A stretch of 64,000 nucleotides of DNA from Streptomyces venezuelae. GTDB taxonomy: Bacteria; Actinomycetota; Actinomycetes; Streptomycetales; Streptomycetaceae. The stretch lies in assembly GCF_008642355.1 (NCBI RefSeq), contig NZ_CP029193.1:5170001-5234000 (forward strand), given 5' to 3'. Positions 1-7,962 of the stretch are shown in pieces; within the stretch, counting starts at the first letter, position 1, and each line of letters begins with the position of its first letter. The notes below the pieces were generated by a model. It was not told the origin of the DNA, made no database searches, and worked only from the letters and a program-made list of their open reading frames with translations. The position numbers and the translations under genes were made by a program.

Positions 1-1
1 G

Positions 2-1213
2 AAGGACGTCGCGCGTGAACGCCGCGAGCTCGGCACGAATTTCGTCCGCTTCCTCCTCCAGTGGCGCAAGGTCGAGCCGTCGCCGGGAACGTACGACAGG
101 ACGTATCTGCGGCAGGTCGCCGAGCGGGTGCGCTGGTACGGGAAGCGGGGCCACCACGTCCTGCTCGACATGCACCAGGACCTGTACGGGCCGCGCGTCG
201 GCGGCAACGGCGCCCCCGCGTGGGCGACCGGGACCGACGGGCTGACCTCGGCCCCCACCGACCCCTGGGAACTCGGCTACGTCGAGCCGGGGACCGTCCG
301 CGCCTTCGACCGTTTCTGGGGGACGGTCGAAGGCGACGGACGTGACCTGCGCAAGCACTACGTGGGTGCGCTGCGGGAGGTCGCCAGGCACTTCGCCGCC
401 GACGACGCCGTCATCGGCTACGACCTGATGAACGAGCCCTGGGGCGGCAGCGTCCAGGGCCCCGCCTTCGAGTCAGGGCCGCTCGCCCGGCTCTACCAGG
501 ACGCCATCGACGCCATCCGCACCGTCGACCGCGACCACTGGCTGTTCGTGGAGCCGTCCGCCATCGGCTCCAACTGGGGCTTCGCCACGGGCCTGCCCCG
601 CCTGGACGACCCGCGCGGCGACGGCGACGCGGCACGCATCGCGTATGCGCCACATCTCTACCCCCTCCCCATGGACCTCGGCGGCGGCTACACCGGCAGC
701 ACCAAGGCGCAGGTCGACAGATCGCTGCGGGCCTGGCGCGACCAGACCGAGAAGACCGCGCGACGCCTCGGCGCGCCCGTCGTCATCGGGGAGTTCGGCC
801 TCGACGTGGGGCTGCCGGGCGCCATGGAGTACGTCGAGAAGGTGCAGCGCATGGCCGACGACATGGGGGCGGGCTTCGCGTACTGGTCCAACGACCCCGG
901 CACATGGGCCCCGTGGGACGCGAAACTGCGTCCGACACGGCTGCTGCCCGTACTCGACCGCCCCGCCCCGCTGGCCGTCGCGGGGGATCCGGTCGCGTAC
1001 CGCTGGGACGCGAAACGGAAGGCGCTGACGGTGAGCTGGCGCGGAACGGAGGGCGTGCGGGGCGGCACGGAGGTCCGGCTGCCGGCCCGGCACTTCCCGA
1101 GGGGCGGTCGTGCGCAGGGCGGGGAGGCGGCCTCCTGGGACCCCAAGTCCCGCATCCTCACCCTCACTTCGGGCCCGGGGACGCACTCTGTCCGCATCAC
1201 GCCACATGCGTGA
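2..1213 (+). CDS. Endoglycosylceramidase-like GH5 glycoside hydrolase, 3' part
   Basis: The reading frame is already open at the first base, so the N-terminus and any signal peptide lie outside the window; 403 residues remain. Clan GH-A GH5 hallmarks are visible. NEPWG near fragment residue 144 carries the acid/base Glu, VIGEFGLD near residue 263 carries the nucleophile Glu, and LLDMHQDLYG resembles the MHQD stretch of endoglycoceramidases. The last ~80 residues form a beta-rich domain like the GH5 C-terminal domain of that subfamily. The family cleaves the glycan-ceramide bond or other beta-glucosides outside the cell. The exact substrate is inferred only; another GH5 subfamily is possible. 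Confidence 0.8.
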   Translation, partial: KDVARERRELGTNFVRFLLQWRKVEPSPGTYDRTYLRQVAERVRWYGKRGHHVLLDMHQDLYGPRVGGNGAPAWATGTDGLTSAPTDPWELGYVEPGTVRAFDRFWGTVEGDGRDLRKHYVGALREVARHFAADDAVIGYDLMNEPWGGSVQGPAFESGPLARLYQDAIDAIRTVDRDHWLFVEPSAIGSNWGFATGLPRLDDPRGDGDAARIAYAPHLYPLPMDLGGGYTGSTKAQVDRSLRAWRDQTEKTARRLGAPVVIGEFGLDVGLPGAMEYVEKVQRMADDMGAGFAYWSNDPGTWAPWDAKLRPTRLLPVLDRPAPLAVAGDPVAYRWDAKRKALTVSWRGTEGVRGGTEVRLPARHFPRGGRAQGGEAASWDPKSRILTLTSGPGTHSVRITPHA

Positions 1214-1310
1214 AAGGGAAGGGTTCCCACCCCTTGTACGCCCGCAACAGCGCCCCCAAGAATGCCCCTGACAATCGCACTTTTGGCGTACACGAGGGGG
1301 GCTCCACATC

Positions 1311-2195
1311 ATGGGACAGAAGAGCAGAGCGGTCGCGGGCGGACTGCTCGCCCTCGCACTGGCCGGCGCGGGAGCGGCACCGGCGGTCGCGGGCAACGGG
1401 CAGGGTCAGGGGGCGGACCGGGCGCCGACGAAGGCCCCGGCGAAGACCAAGGCCGTCGACTTCGCGGGAACGGTGGCGCTCAGCAACTGTTCCGGGTCGG
1501 TGGTCCGCATGCCGAAGTCCAAGGCGGGCGACCCGGCACTCGTCCTCACCAACGGACACTGTCTGGAGACGGGCTTCCCCGGCGCCGGTGAGGTCATCGT
1601 CGACCAGCCGTCCACCCGTACCTTCAAACTGCTCGACGCGAAGGCCAATGACGTCGCCACGCTCAAGGCGTCCAAGGTGTCCTACACGACCATGACGGAC
1701 ACCGACATCACGCTCTACCGACTCACCCAGTCCTACGGCGACATCACCAAGAAGTACGGCATCAAGCCGCTGGAGCTGGAGGACGACCACCCGGTGAAGG
1801 GGCGCGCCATCACGGTCGTCTCCGGCTACTGGAAGAAGACCTACAGCTGCGACATCGACGGGTTCGTGTACCGGATGAAGGAGGGGGAGTGGACCTGGAA
1901 GGACTCCGTCCGCTACACCCCCGCCTGCCAGACCATAGGCGGCACGTCCGGGTCGCCCGTCATCGACCACAAGACCGGAAAGGTCACCGCGGTCAACAAC
2001 ACGGGCAACGAGGACGGCGAGCGCTGCACTCTCAACAACCCCTGTGAGATCGACCGCAAGGGCAGGGTGACGGTGCGGCAGGGCATCAACTACGCGCAGC
2101 AGACGTACGGGATCGTGCCGTGCGTCGGCAAGGGCAGCAAGATCGACCTGGGCCGCAAGGGCTGCAAGCTGCCGAGGCCGACGGCCACGAGGTAG
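1311..2195 (+). CDS. Secreted trypsin-like serine protease
   Basis: This 294-residue protein has a Sec signal peptide (residues ~1-27, ending in an AVA-type site). A chymotrypsin-fold triad is visible: His in TNGHC (~82), Asp in TDITLY (~131) and Ser in GGTSGSPV (~212). Paired cysteines suggest a disulfide-stabilised extracellular enzyme. The ATG follows a GAGGGGGG Shine-Dalgarno run. It is monocistronic, lying after the GH5 gene and convergent with the deacylase gene. It resembles the S1-family proteases common in Streptomyces; cleavage specificity cannot be read from the sequence. Confidence 0.85.
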   Translation: MGQKSRAVAGGLLALALAGAGAAPAVAGNGQGQGADRAPTKAPAKTKAVDFAGTVALSNCSGSVVRMPKSKAGDPALVLTNGHCLETGFPGAGEVIVDQPSTRTFKLLDAKANDVATLKASKVSYTTMTDTDITLYRLTQSYGDITKKYGIKPLELEDDHPVKGRAITVVSGYWKKTYSCDIDGFVYRMKEGEWTWKDSVRYTPACQTIGGTSGSPVIDHKTGKVTAVNNTGNEDGERCTLNNPCEIDRKGRVTVRQGINYAQQTYGIVPCVGKGSKIDLGRKGCKLPRPTATR

Positions 2196-2210
2196 CCACT
2201 CGGTCGCTGG

Positions 2211-3827
2211 TCAGGGGGTCCGGCGTACGGAGCGTCCCGCGAGGACGTCCGTGCGCCGGCCGTCCCGCATGACGAACCGCCCGTCGATCAGGACGTGCGG
2301 GATGCCGACGGGCAGCGTACGAGGAGCGTCGAAGGTGGAGCCGGCCGCGACGGTCTCCGGGTCGAAGAGGACGAGGTCGGCGCGGTAGCCCTCGCGGACG
2401 ACGCCCCGGTCGGGCAGGCGGAGGCGGGCGGCGGGCCGGGAGGTGAGGTGCGCGACGGTCTCCTCCACGGACATCACCCCGAGCTCCCTGGCGTACTTTC
2501 CCAGGTACTGCGGGAACGTGCCGTACGCGCGCGGGTGCGGCTTGAACCCCTGCAGGATGCCGTCGCTGCCGCCCGTGTGCACGCGGTGCCGCATGATCTC
2601 CTGCACGTTCTCCTCATGGCCGACGTGCTGAAGGATCGTGGACCCGAGGTTGTCGTTGAGGAGCAGCCGCCGGGCCGTGACCCAGGGCTCCTCGCCGCGC
2701 TGGGCGGCGGACTGGGCGATGGTCTTGCCGACGCAGGACGCGAGCCCCGGGTCGCTGACGCCCGACACCTCGATGGTGTCCCACTCGATGGGCACGCCGT
2801 GGCAGCCGTCCGCGCCGATGACCTCCATGTGGTGGCGGATCTTCTCGGCGGTCGCGTCGTCCAGGAGCCGGGCGCGGATCGCGTCGGGCCCGCCCTCGCT
2901 CGCCCAGCTGGGCAGCATGGCGACGAGGGTGGTGCAGCCGGGGGTGTAGGGGTACGTGTCGAGGGTGATGTCGGCGCCGTCGGCGAGGGCGGCGTCGAGG
3001 AGGGTGAGGAGGTCAGGAGCCTTCCCCTTGTTCACCCCGAAGTTCATGGTGGCGTGGGCGAGGTGGAGGGGGCAGTGGGCGGTACAGGTGAGGTTCACCA
3101 TCTCCTCGTAGGCCTGGAGGGCCCCGGCTCCGTAACTCCGGTGATGGGGACAGTAATAGCCCTTGTGCGCCGCGACGACCTTGCACAGCTCGGTGAGCTC
3201 GGAGTCGTCGGCGTACATGCCGGGCGTGTACGTGAGCCCCGACGACATGCCGACGGCGCCCTCCCGCATGCCCTCCGCGACGAGCCGCTTCATGCGGTCC
3301 AGCTCGGCGGGGGTGGCCGGCCGGTCCTCCCAGCCCATCGCATACATGCGGACGGTGCCCTGCGGGATGAGGTACGCGGCGTTCACCGCGATGCCGTGGC
3401 CGCCGTGGGCGGAGTCGAGGGCGTCGAGATATCCGCCGACGGTGCGCCACGTGAAGTCGATGTCGCTTCCGTCGCCGTTCCAGCCGGTGATGGCCTGGCG
3501 GACCTGGGCGAGCGTGCGGTCGTCCACGGGGGCGTAGGAGAGGCCGTCCTGGCCGATGACTTCCAGGGTGACGCCCTGGGCTGCCTTCGCGGAGTGGTCG
3601 GGGTCGCGGAGCAGGGCGAGGTCGCTGTGGGCGTGCATGTCGATGAAACCGGGTGCCAGCGCGAGGCCCTGGGCATCGAGATTGGCCTGCCCCGTGAGGC
3701 GGGGCGCTCTCTCCTCCCCCTCCCGGTGGATCGCGGCGATCCTTCCGTCCTGTACGCCGACGTCGGCGCGGTAGGAGGCACCTCCGGTGCCGTCTATGAC
3801 GCGGGCGTCTCGGATCACCAGGTCCAT
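2211..3827 (-). CDS. N-acyl-D-amino-acid deacylase (amidohydrolase)
   Basis: The 538-residue protein begins MDLVIRDARVIDGTGG, the small beta-sandwich start of amidohydrolase/dihydroorotase-type enzymes. It has the metal-binding HxH (DMHAHSDLAL, ~residue 65), a His-rich segment with HLAH, and the late Asp in HTGGSDGI, matching the D-aminoacylase family. The family hydrolyses N-acyl-D-amino acids to D-amino acids plus a carboxylate in the cytosol. The frame stays open far upstream, but this ATG has an AGAAAGG ribosome site and the family start. It is the last gene of the leftward pair in the cassette. An N-acylated amino-sugar acid is an alternative substrate. Confidence 0.85.
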   Translation of the reverse strand: MDLVIRDARVIDGTGGASYRADVGVQDGRIAAIHREGEERAPRLTGQANLDAQGLALAPGFIDMHAHSDLALLRDPDHSAKAAQGVTLEVIGQDGLSYAPVDDRTLAQVRQAITGWNGDGSDIDFTWRTVGGYLDALDSAHGGHGIAVNAAYLIPQGTVRMYAMGWEDRPATPAELDRMKRLVAEGMREGAVGMSSGLTYTPGMYADDSELTELCKVVAAHKGYYCPHHRSYGAGALQAYEEMVNLTCTAHCPLHLAHATMNFGVNKGKAPDLLTLLDAALADGADITLDTYPYTPGCTTLVAMLPSWASEGGPDAIRARLLDDATAEKIRHHMEVIGADGCHGVPIEWDTIEVSGVSDPGLASCVGKTIAQSAAQRGEEPWVTARRLLLNDNLGSTILQHVGHEENVQEIMRHRVHTGGSDGILQGFKPHPRAYGTFPQYLGKYARELGVMSVEETVAHLTSRPAARLRLPDRGVVREGYRADLVLFDPETVAAGSTFDAPRTLPVGIPHVLIDGRFVMRDGRRTDVLAGRSVRRTP

Positions 3828-3868
3828 GGGGGAGCCTTTCTGGGGTCGGCTGCGGGACGGTTGTGGCG

Positions 3869-3897
3869 CACCCGGCCTCCGGCCGGGTGTTTCTGTT
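3869..3897 (+). terminator. Hairpin with T-rich tail
   Basis: CACCCGGCC and GGCCGGGTG pair perfectly around a 3-nt loop and are followed by TTTCTGTT on the + strand. It looks like an intrinsic terminator, but no + gene lies just upstream, so its role is unclear; it could act against antisense transcription. Confidence 0.4.
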
Positions 3898-4120
3898 CCC
3901 ACCCGCACCACCCGTGCGACTTTCGTCGTCGGGTGCGGGTGGCCCAGGTGGGACGGTCCCGCCGTGGGCGGCGAACGGTGGGGAGGGGGTGGTGGCGCGA
4001 ACGGGCGAAACAAACAATTCGGGACCCAGCGCGCGCTGCGCGAGGGGGGCGAACGGGCGGTCCTGCCCTTGTCTCCTGGGGCGGCTATGCGATGTGGGGT
4101 GAACGGGCGGGTGGGTGGAT

Positions 4121-4192
4121 GTGATCCGCCGCGAAGCGGCGGGGCAGGGCAGCCCCCACGGGTGTGATCCGCCGCGGAGCGGCGGGGCAGGG
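4121..4192. repeat. Two 29-bp REP-like direct repeats
   Basis: Copies at 4121-4149 and 4164-4192 match at 28 of 29 positions. Each contains the small palindrome CCGCCGC-(GAA or GGA)-GCGGCGG. They lie just downstream of the deaminase stop codon and look like the dispersed GC hairpins of Streptomyces intergenic DNA. Confidence 0.6.
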
Positions 4193-4211
4193 GACCGCCC
4201 AAGACCCCCGG

Positions 4212-5489
4212 TCAGAAATACGTTCGGACGTAGGACGAGACCGTCCCATCCCCCTCCACCACAGGGATCAACTGCCACTTGTCGAACGCCGTGCACGGGT
4301 GCGAGAGGCCCATGCCCACCCAGTCGCCGACCGCCAGGTCCGCCTCCGGTGACGTGCGGAGCCAGCCGTGCTGGTCGGACAGGCCGGTGACCGTGATCCC
4401 CGTCGCCGCCCGCTCCACCCCGTCCCGGCGGACGACCTGCGCCTCGGGCAGGTCGAGGTCGTACGCCGCGTCCCGCTTCCCCGCGTTGGTGAACGCCTGC
4501 TCCGCGGACGGCCGCGACACGACCTGCGCCCAGAGCCGGAACGCGGGTTCGAGGGCGCCCTCCTCAGGGACCCGGTTGAACGGGGTCAGGTGCTTGTAGT
4601 GGCCGTCGTCGTGCGACACGTACGCGCCGGAGCGCAGGAGCTTCAGGACGGGCCGCGACAGTTCGGGGATCTCCGCGAAGACCGCCGCGACCGCGTCGAA
4701 CCACGCGCTGCCGCCCGCACTGACCACGACCTCCGGCAGGTCCGCGAACCACCCGGACTTGTCGAAGTCGGCGAGCAGCGCGACGAGCCGCCGCAGCCAA
4801 GCCGTCACCGTCTCGCTGGACGCCTCCGGCACCTCCCCCTCGTACCCCGCGACACCCACCAGCCGCAGCGTGTCCGCCGCGGCGACCGCGTTGGCGATGT
4901 CGAAGCACTCGGCCTCGGTGCGCGCCCCGGTCCGCGCGCCGTCACCCGCGGCGAGCTCGACGACCACGTCCACCGGACGGCTCGCGCCCGCCTCGCCGAG
5001 GGCGGCGTGCATGAGCTCGACGCCGCGTACGGAGTCGACGTAACAGACGAAACGGAAGGAGGAATCCGCATCCAGCTCGCCCGCCAGCCAGCGCAGCGCC
5101 GCCGCGTCGACGAGTTCGTTGGCCAAGAAGATCCGCTCCACGCCGAACTTCCGTGCCACGCGCACCTGGTGGGGGACGGCGAGGGTGATGCCCCAGGCGC
5201 CGCGCTCCAGCTGGCGGGCGAAGAGCTGCGGGGCCATGGACGTCTTGCCGTGCGGCGCGAACGCGAGGCCGTGGCGTTCGGCGTACGTCTCCATGAGGGC
5301 GAGGTTGTGCTCCAGGCGTTCGGCGGAGAGCGCGAGGACGGGCGTGGTGAAGCCGCCCGTGAAGAGGTTCCGCCGCTGGGCGGTGAGTTCGCCGACCGTC
5401 AGTCCTTCGGCGTCCGGAGGAAGCCCCTTGAAGCGGTGGTCCACTCGCTCGTCCGCGAGGGCGGTGTCGACGACGTCGTCGGCGGCCAT
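4212..5489 (-). CDS. PLP-dependent D-amino acid deaminase / dehydratase
   Basis: This 425-residue protein has an alanine-racemase-type TIM barrel with the PLP lysine in PHGKTSMAP and a C-terminal D-serine-dehydratase-like domain. SHPCTAFDKW near the C-terminus supplies the His-x-Cys pair that binds Zn in eukaryotic-type D-serine dehydratases. The family includes D-threonine aldolase, D-serine dehydratase and D-glucosaminate dehydratase, producing a 2-keto acid and ammonia. The ATG at 5489 was chosen because GGAGGAG stands 6-7 nt before it; an in-frame ATG at 5516 would put that site inside the coding region. It is divergent from the sugar kinase across a palindromic operator. The physiological substrate is inferred. 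Confidence 0.8.
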   Translation of the reverse strand: MAADDVVDTALADERVDHRFKGLPPDAEGLTVGELTAQRRNLFTGGFTTPVLALSAERLEHNLALMETYAERHGLAFAPHGKTSMAPQLFARQLERGAWGITLAVPHQVRVARKFGVERIFLANELVDAAALRWLAGELDADSSFRFVCYVDSVRGVELMHAALGEAGASRPVDVVVELAAGDGARTGARTEAECFDIANAVAAADTLRLVGVAGYEGEVPEASSETVTAWLRRLVALLADFDKSGWFADLPEVVVSAGGSAWFDAVAAVFAEIPELSRPVLKLLRSGAYVSHDDGHYKHLTPFNRVPEEGALEPAFRLWAQVVSRPSAEQAFTNAGKRDAAYDLDLPEAQVVRRDGVERAATGITVTGLSDQHGWLRTSPEADLAVGDWVGMGLSHPCTAFDKWQLIPVVEGDGTVSSYVRTYF

Positions 5490-5520
5490 GGGCGCCTCCT
5501 CCAGGAGTGCATTCAAGAGC

Positions 5521-5541
5521 GCGTTGCAACATTTGCAACGC
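5521..5541. promoter_or_regulatory. Perfect palindrome in divergent promoter, probable IclR operator
   Basis: GCGTTGCAA and TTGCAACGC form a perfect 9-bp inverted repeat around CAT. It lies 32 bp above the leftward deaminase start and ~90 bp above the rightward kinase start. The TTGCAAC-type symmetric half-sites fit IclR-family operators, and the only regulator in the cassette is an IclR protein. Assignment is inference from position and symmetry. Confidence 0.65.
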
Positions 5542-5629
5542 TCATTGCGTATGTCGCTTACTGCTGTCTAACATCCGAGCCAACGCCGGGTCAACGGATC
5601 AGGCGAGCCGGTGAAGGGGTTGGAAGATC

Positions 5630-6679
5630 GTGACCGCACAGGCACCCGTGGACGTCGTGGCGCTCGGCGAGTCCATGGTCACCTTCCTCCCCGCCCGGCC
5701 CGGCCGCCTCGCCGACGTGCCGTCCTTCGACCGCGGCATCGGCGGCGCCGAGTCGAACGTCGTCTGCGCGCTCGCCGCCGCCGGGCACACCACCCGCTGG
5801 GTCAGCCGCGTCGGCGCCGACGGTTTCGGCGACCACCTCGTCGAGGCGATCGCGCGCTACGGAGTGGACACCTCCGCCGTCGGCCGCGACCCGCACCGCC
5901 CCACCGGCATCTACTTCCGCACCGCCGACGACCGCGACACCGACGCCCACGAGGTCGTCTACTACCGCGCGGGTTCCGCCGCCTCCGCCATGGCGCCGGG
6001 CTCCGTCGACGAGGACGCCCTCGCCTCGGGCCGCATCCTGCACCTGTCGGGCATCACCCCCGCGCTGTCCGCCGACTGCCTCGCGCTCGTACGTCACCTC
6101 TGCGCCCGGCGCGCGGACCGCGGACCGCTCGTCTCCTTCGACGTCAACCACCGCCCCGGCCTCTGGAAGGACGACGCCCCTGCGGACCCCTCCGTCCTTC
6201 TCGACCTCGCGCGCGGCACCGACCTCGTCTTCGTCGGCGAGGACGAGGCCGCCGCGGCCTGGGGCGTCACCGGCGGACCCGACGCCATCCGCGCCGCCCT
6301 GCCCGAACCCGACACCCTCGTCGTGAAGCAGGGCAGCCGCGGCGCCACCGTCCACCGCCACGGTGAGGACCCCGTCTTCCAGGCCGCGCTGAAGGTCGAC
6401 GTCGTCGCGCCCGTCGGCGCCGGCGACGCCTTCGCCGCCGGTTTCCTCTCCGCCACCCTGCGGGGCCTGCCCGCCGCGCAGCGCCTGCGGCACGGCCACC
6501 TCATGGCCGCCGCCGCCCTCACCGTCCCCGGTGATCTCGCACCGCCCCCCGCCCGCGCCCACGCCGACCGCCTCGCCGCCCTGGACGACGCAGCCTGGGA
6601 GACACTTCGTCTCGGCCCCGGCTGGACGGAACGCGTCCCGGAGGACACCGGGGCCGAGGAGGAGGTACGTACCCCATGA
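5630..6679 (+). CDS. PfkB-family sugar kinase (2-keto-3-deoxygluconate kinase-like)
   Basis: The 349-residue protein has both PfkB signatures: GGAESNVVCALAAAG near the N-terminus and VAPVGAGDAFAAGF near residue 260, whose Asp is the catalytic base. VALGESMVTF at the start is typical of 2-dehydro-3-deoxygluconokinases. It would transfer phosphate from ATP to a sugar acid in the cytosol. The GTG start follows GGAAG. Its stop overlaps the IclR start by 4 nt, so the two are translationally coupled. A KDG role fits a neighbouring PLP dehydratase that could make KDG; fructokinase or ribokinase activity cannot be excluded. Confidence 0.8.
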   Translation: MTAQAPVDVVALGESMVTFLPARPGRLADVPSFDRGIGGAESNVVCALAAAGHTTRWVSRVGADGFGDHLVEAIARYGVDTSAVGRDPHRPTGIYFRTADDRDTDAHEVVYYRAGSAASAMAPGSVDEDALASGRILHLSGITPALSADCLALVRHLCARRADRGPLVSFDVNHRPGLWKDDAPADPSVLLDLARGTDLVFVGEDEAAAAWGVTGGPDAIRAALPEPDTLVVKQGSRGATVHRHGEDPVFQAALKVDVVAPVGAGDAFAAGFLSATLRGLPAAQRLRHGHLMAAAALTVPGDLAPPPARAHADRLAALDDAAWETLRLGPGWTERVPEDTGAEEEVRTP

Positions 6680-7440
6680 GCCAGACCGTCGACCGCGCGC
6701 TCTCGATCCTGCCGCTGCTCGCCGAGGGCCCCGCCGATCTGGGACAGGTGGCCGACCGGCTCGACGTCCACAAGTCGACCGCGCTCCGGCTCCTGCGCAC
6801 CCTCCACGAGCACGGCCTGGTCTTCCGCCAGTCCGACCAGCGCTACCGCCTCGGCGCGCGCCTCTTCGCGCTCGCCCAGGAAGCCGTCGAGAACCTCGAC
6901 GTGCGCGAGATCGCCCACCCCCATCTCCTCGCCCTCAACGAGAAGTGCGGCCACACGGTCCACCTCGCCGTGTACGAGGAGCAGGAGGTGCTGTACATCG
7001 ACAAGGTCGAGAGCCGCTATCCGGTGCGGATGTACTCCCGTATCGGAAAGCCGGTGGCGATCACCGTCGCCGCCGTCGCGAAGCTGCTGCTCGCCGACTT
7101 CCCGGAGGCCGAGCGCCGCGCCATCGCGGAGAAGCTCGACTACCCCACCTACACGTCCCGTTCGACGCCGAACGCCGCCGCGTTCCTCAAGGAGCTGGCG
7201 GCCGTGCGCGAACAGGGCTGGGCCACCGACCTCGGTGGCCACGAGGAGTCCATCAACTGCATCGGGGCCCCCATCCGCGGTGCGGACGGACGCGTCGTCG
7301 CCGCCATGTCGGTGTCCGCACCGAATGTCGTCGTCACCGCCGAGGAACTCCTCTCCCTGCTCCCACTGGTGCGCCGCACGGCGGACGCCATCAGCCGGGA
7401 GTACTCCGGCAACGCCCCTCTGAAGGAAGCACGTTCATGA
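6676..7440 (+). CDS. IclR-family transcriptional regulator
   Basis: This 254-residue protein has an N-terminal winged helix-turn-helix (LGQVADRLDVHKSTALRLL) and a C-terminal IclR effector domain. It is coupled to the kinase in front and to RidA behind by ATGA overlaps, so it belongs to the catabolic operon. The palindrome at 5521-5541 is its likely binding site. IclR proteins of such cassettes usually repress until a pathway intermediate binds; the effector here is not known. Confidence 0.9.
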   Translation: MSQTVDRALSILPLLAEGPADLGQVADRLDVHKSTALRLLRTLHEHGLVFRQSDQRYRLGARLFALAQEAVENLDVREIAHPHLLALNEKCGHTVHLAVYEEQEVLYIDKVESRYPVRMYSRIGKPVAITVAAVAKLLLADFPEAERRAIAEKLDYPTYTSRSTPNAAAFLKELAAVREQGWATDLGGHEESINCIGAPIRGADGRVVAAMSVSAPNVVVTAEELLSLLPLVRRTADAISREYSGNAPLKEARS

Positions 7441-7847
7441 CCGAGAAGACCGCCCTCACCCCGGCCACCCACACCACCCCGCCCGCGAAGTTCTCCCACG
7501 GCGTGAAGAAGGGCAACATCCTTCAGGTCGCGGGACAGGTCGGCTTCCTGCCCGCCGAGGAGGGCAAGGCGCCCACCCCCGCGGGCCCGACCCTGCGCGA
7601 GCAGACCCTCCAGACGTTCGCCAACGTCAAGGCGATCCTCGAAGAAGGCGGCGCGACCTGGGACGACGTGATGATGATGCGCGTCTACCTCACGGACGTG
7701 GACCACTTCGCGGAGATGAACGAGATCTACAACGCGTACTTCGAGGAGCAGGGCCTGAAGGCCCCCGCCTCCGCCCGCACCACGGTCTACGTCGGTCTTC
7801 CGGCGGGCCTCCTCATCGAGATCGACGCGCTCGCCGTCCTCGGCTGA
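7437..7847 (+). CDS. ridA: RidA family enamine/imine deaminase
   Basis: The 136-residue protein matches RidA in length and has VYLTDVDHFAEMNEIYNAYF plus the SARTTVYVGLP segment carrying the substrate-binding Arg. RidA hydrolyses reactive enamines and imines released by PLP dehydratases, which suits the neighbouring deaminase. The ATG at 7437 overlaps the IclR stop by 4 nt and follows GAAGGAAG; the frame is open further upstream, but that part is antiparallel to neither domain nor start signal and lies inside the kinase and IclR genes. Confidence 0.9.
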   Translation: MTEKTALTPATHTTPPAKFSHGVKKGNILQVAGQVGFLPAEEGKAPTPAGPTLREQTLQTFANVKAILEEGGATWDDVMMMRVYLTDVDHFAEMNEIYNAYFEEQGLKAPASARTTVYVGLPAGLLIEIDALAVLG

Positions 7848-7962
7848 CGCACATCCCTCTCCACCGGCAAGCCGTACGTCGTCACGGCACGGCGCCCACC
7901 CCCGGGGCGCCGTGCCGCGATCCCCCCTGCTCCGAAAGCCCCATGCACTTACGAGGTCAACG

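Larger units (their letters stand above)
3828..4211. other. 384-bp non-coding spacer with hairpins and repeats
   Basis: No convincing gene lies between the deacylase and the deaminase. The stretch holds a GC hairpin followed by a T-rich run, several copies of a GAACGGGCG word around 4001-4111, and a pair of 29-bp direct repeats that each form a hairpin. The two flanking genes point the same way, so this spacer may separate their transcription. Confidence 0.6.

Noticed and set aside
2295..4124. Long rightward open frame opposite the deacylase gene
   Set aside because: It is the codon-bias shadow of a clear deacylase on the other strand, with Val/Asp/Gly-rich sequence lacking any domain.
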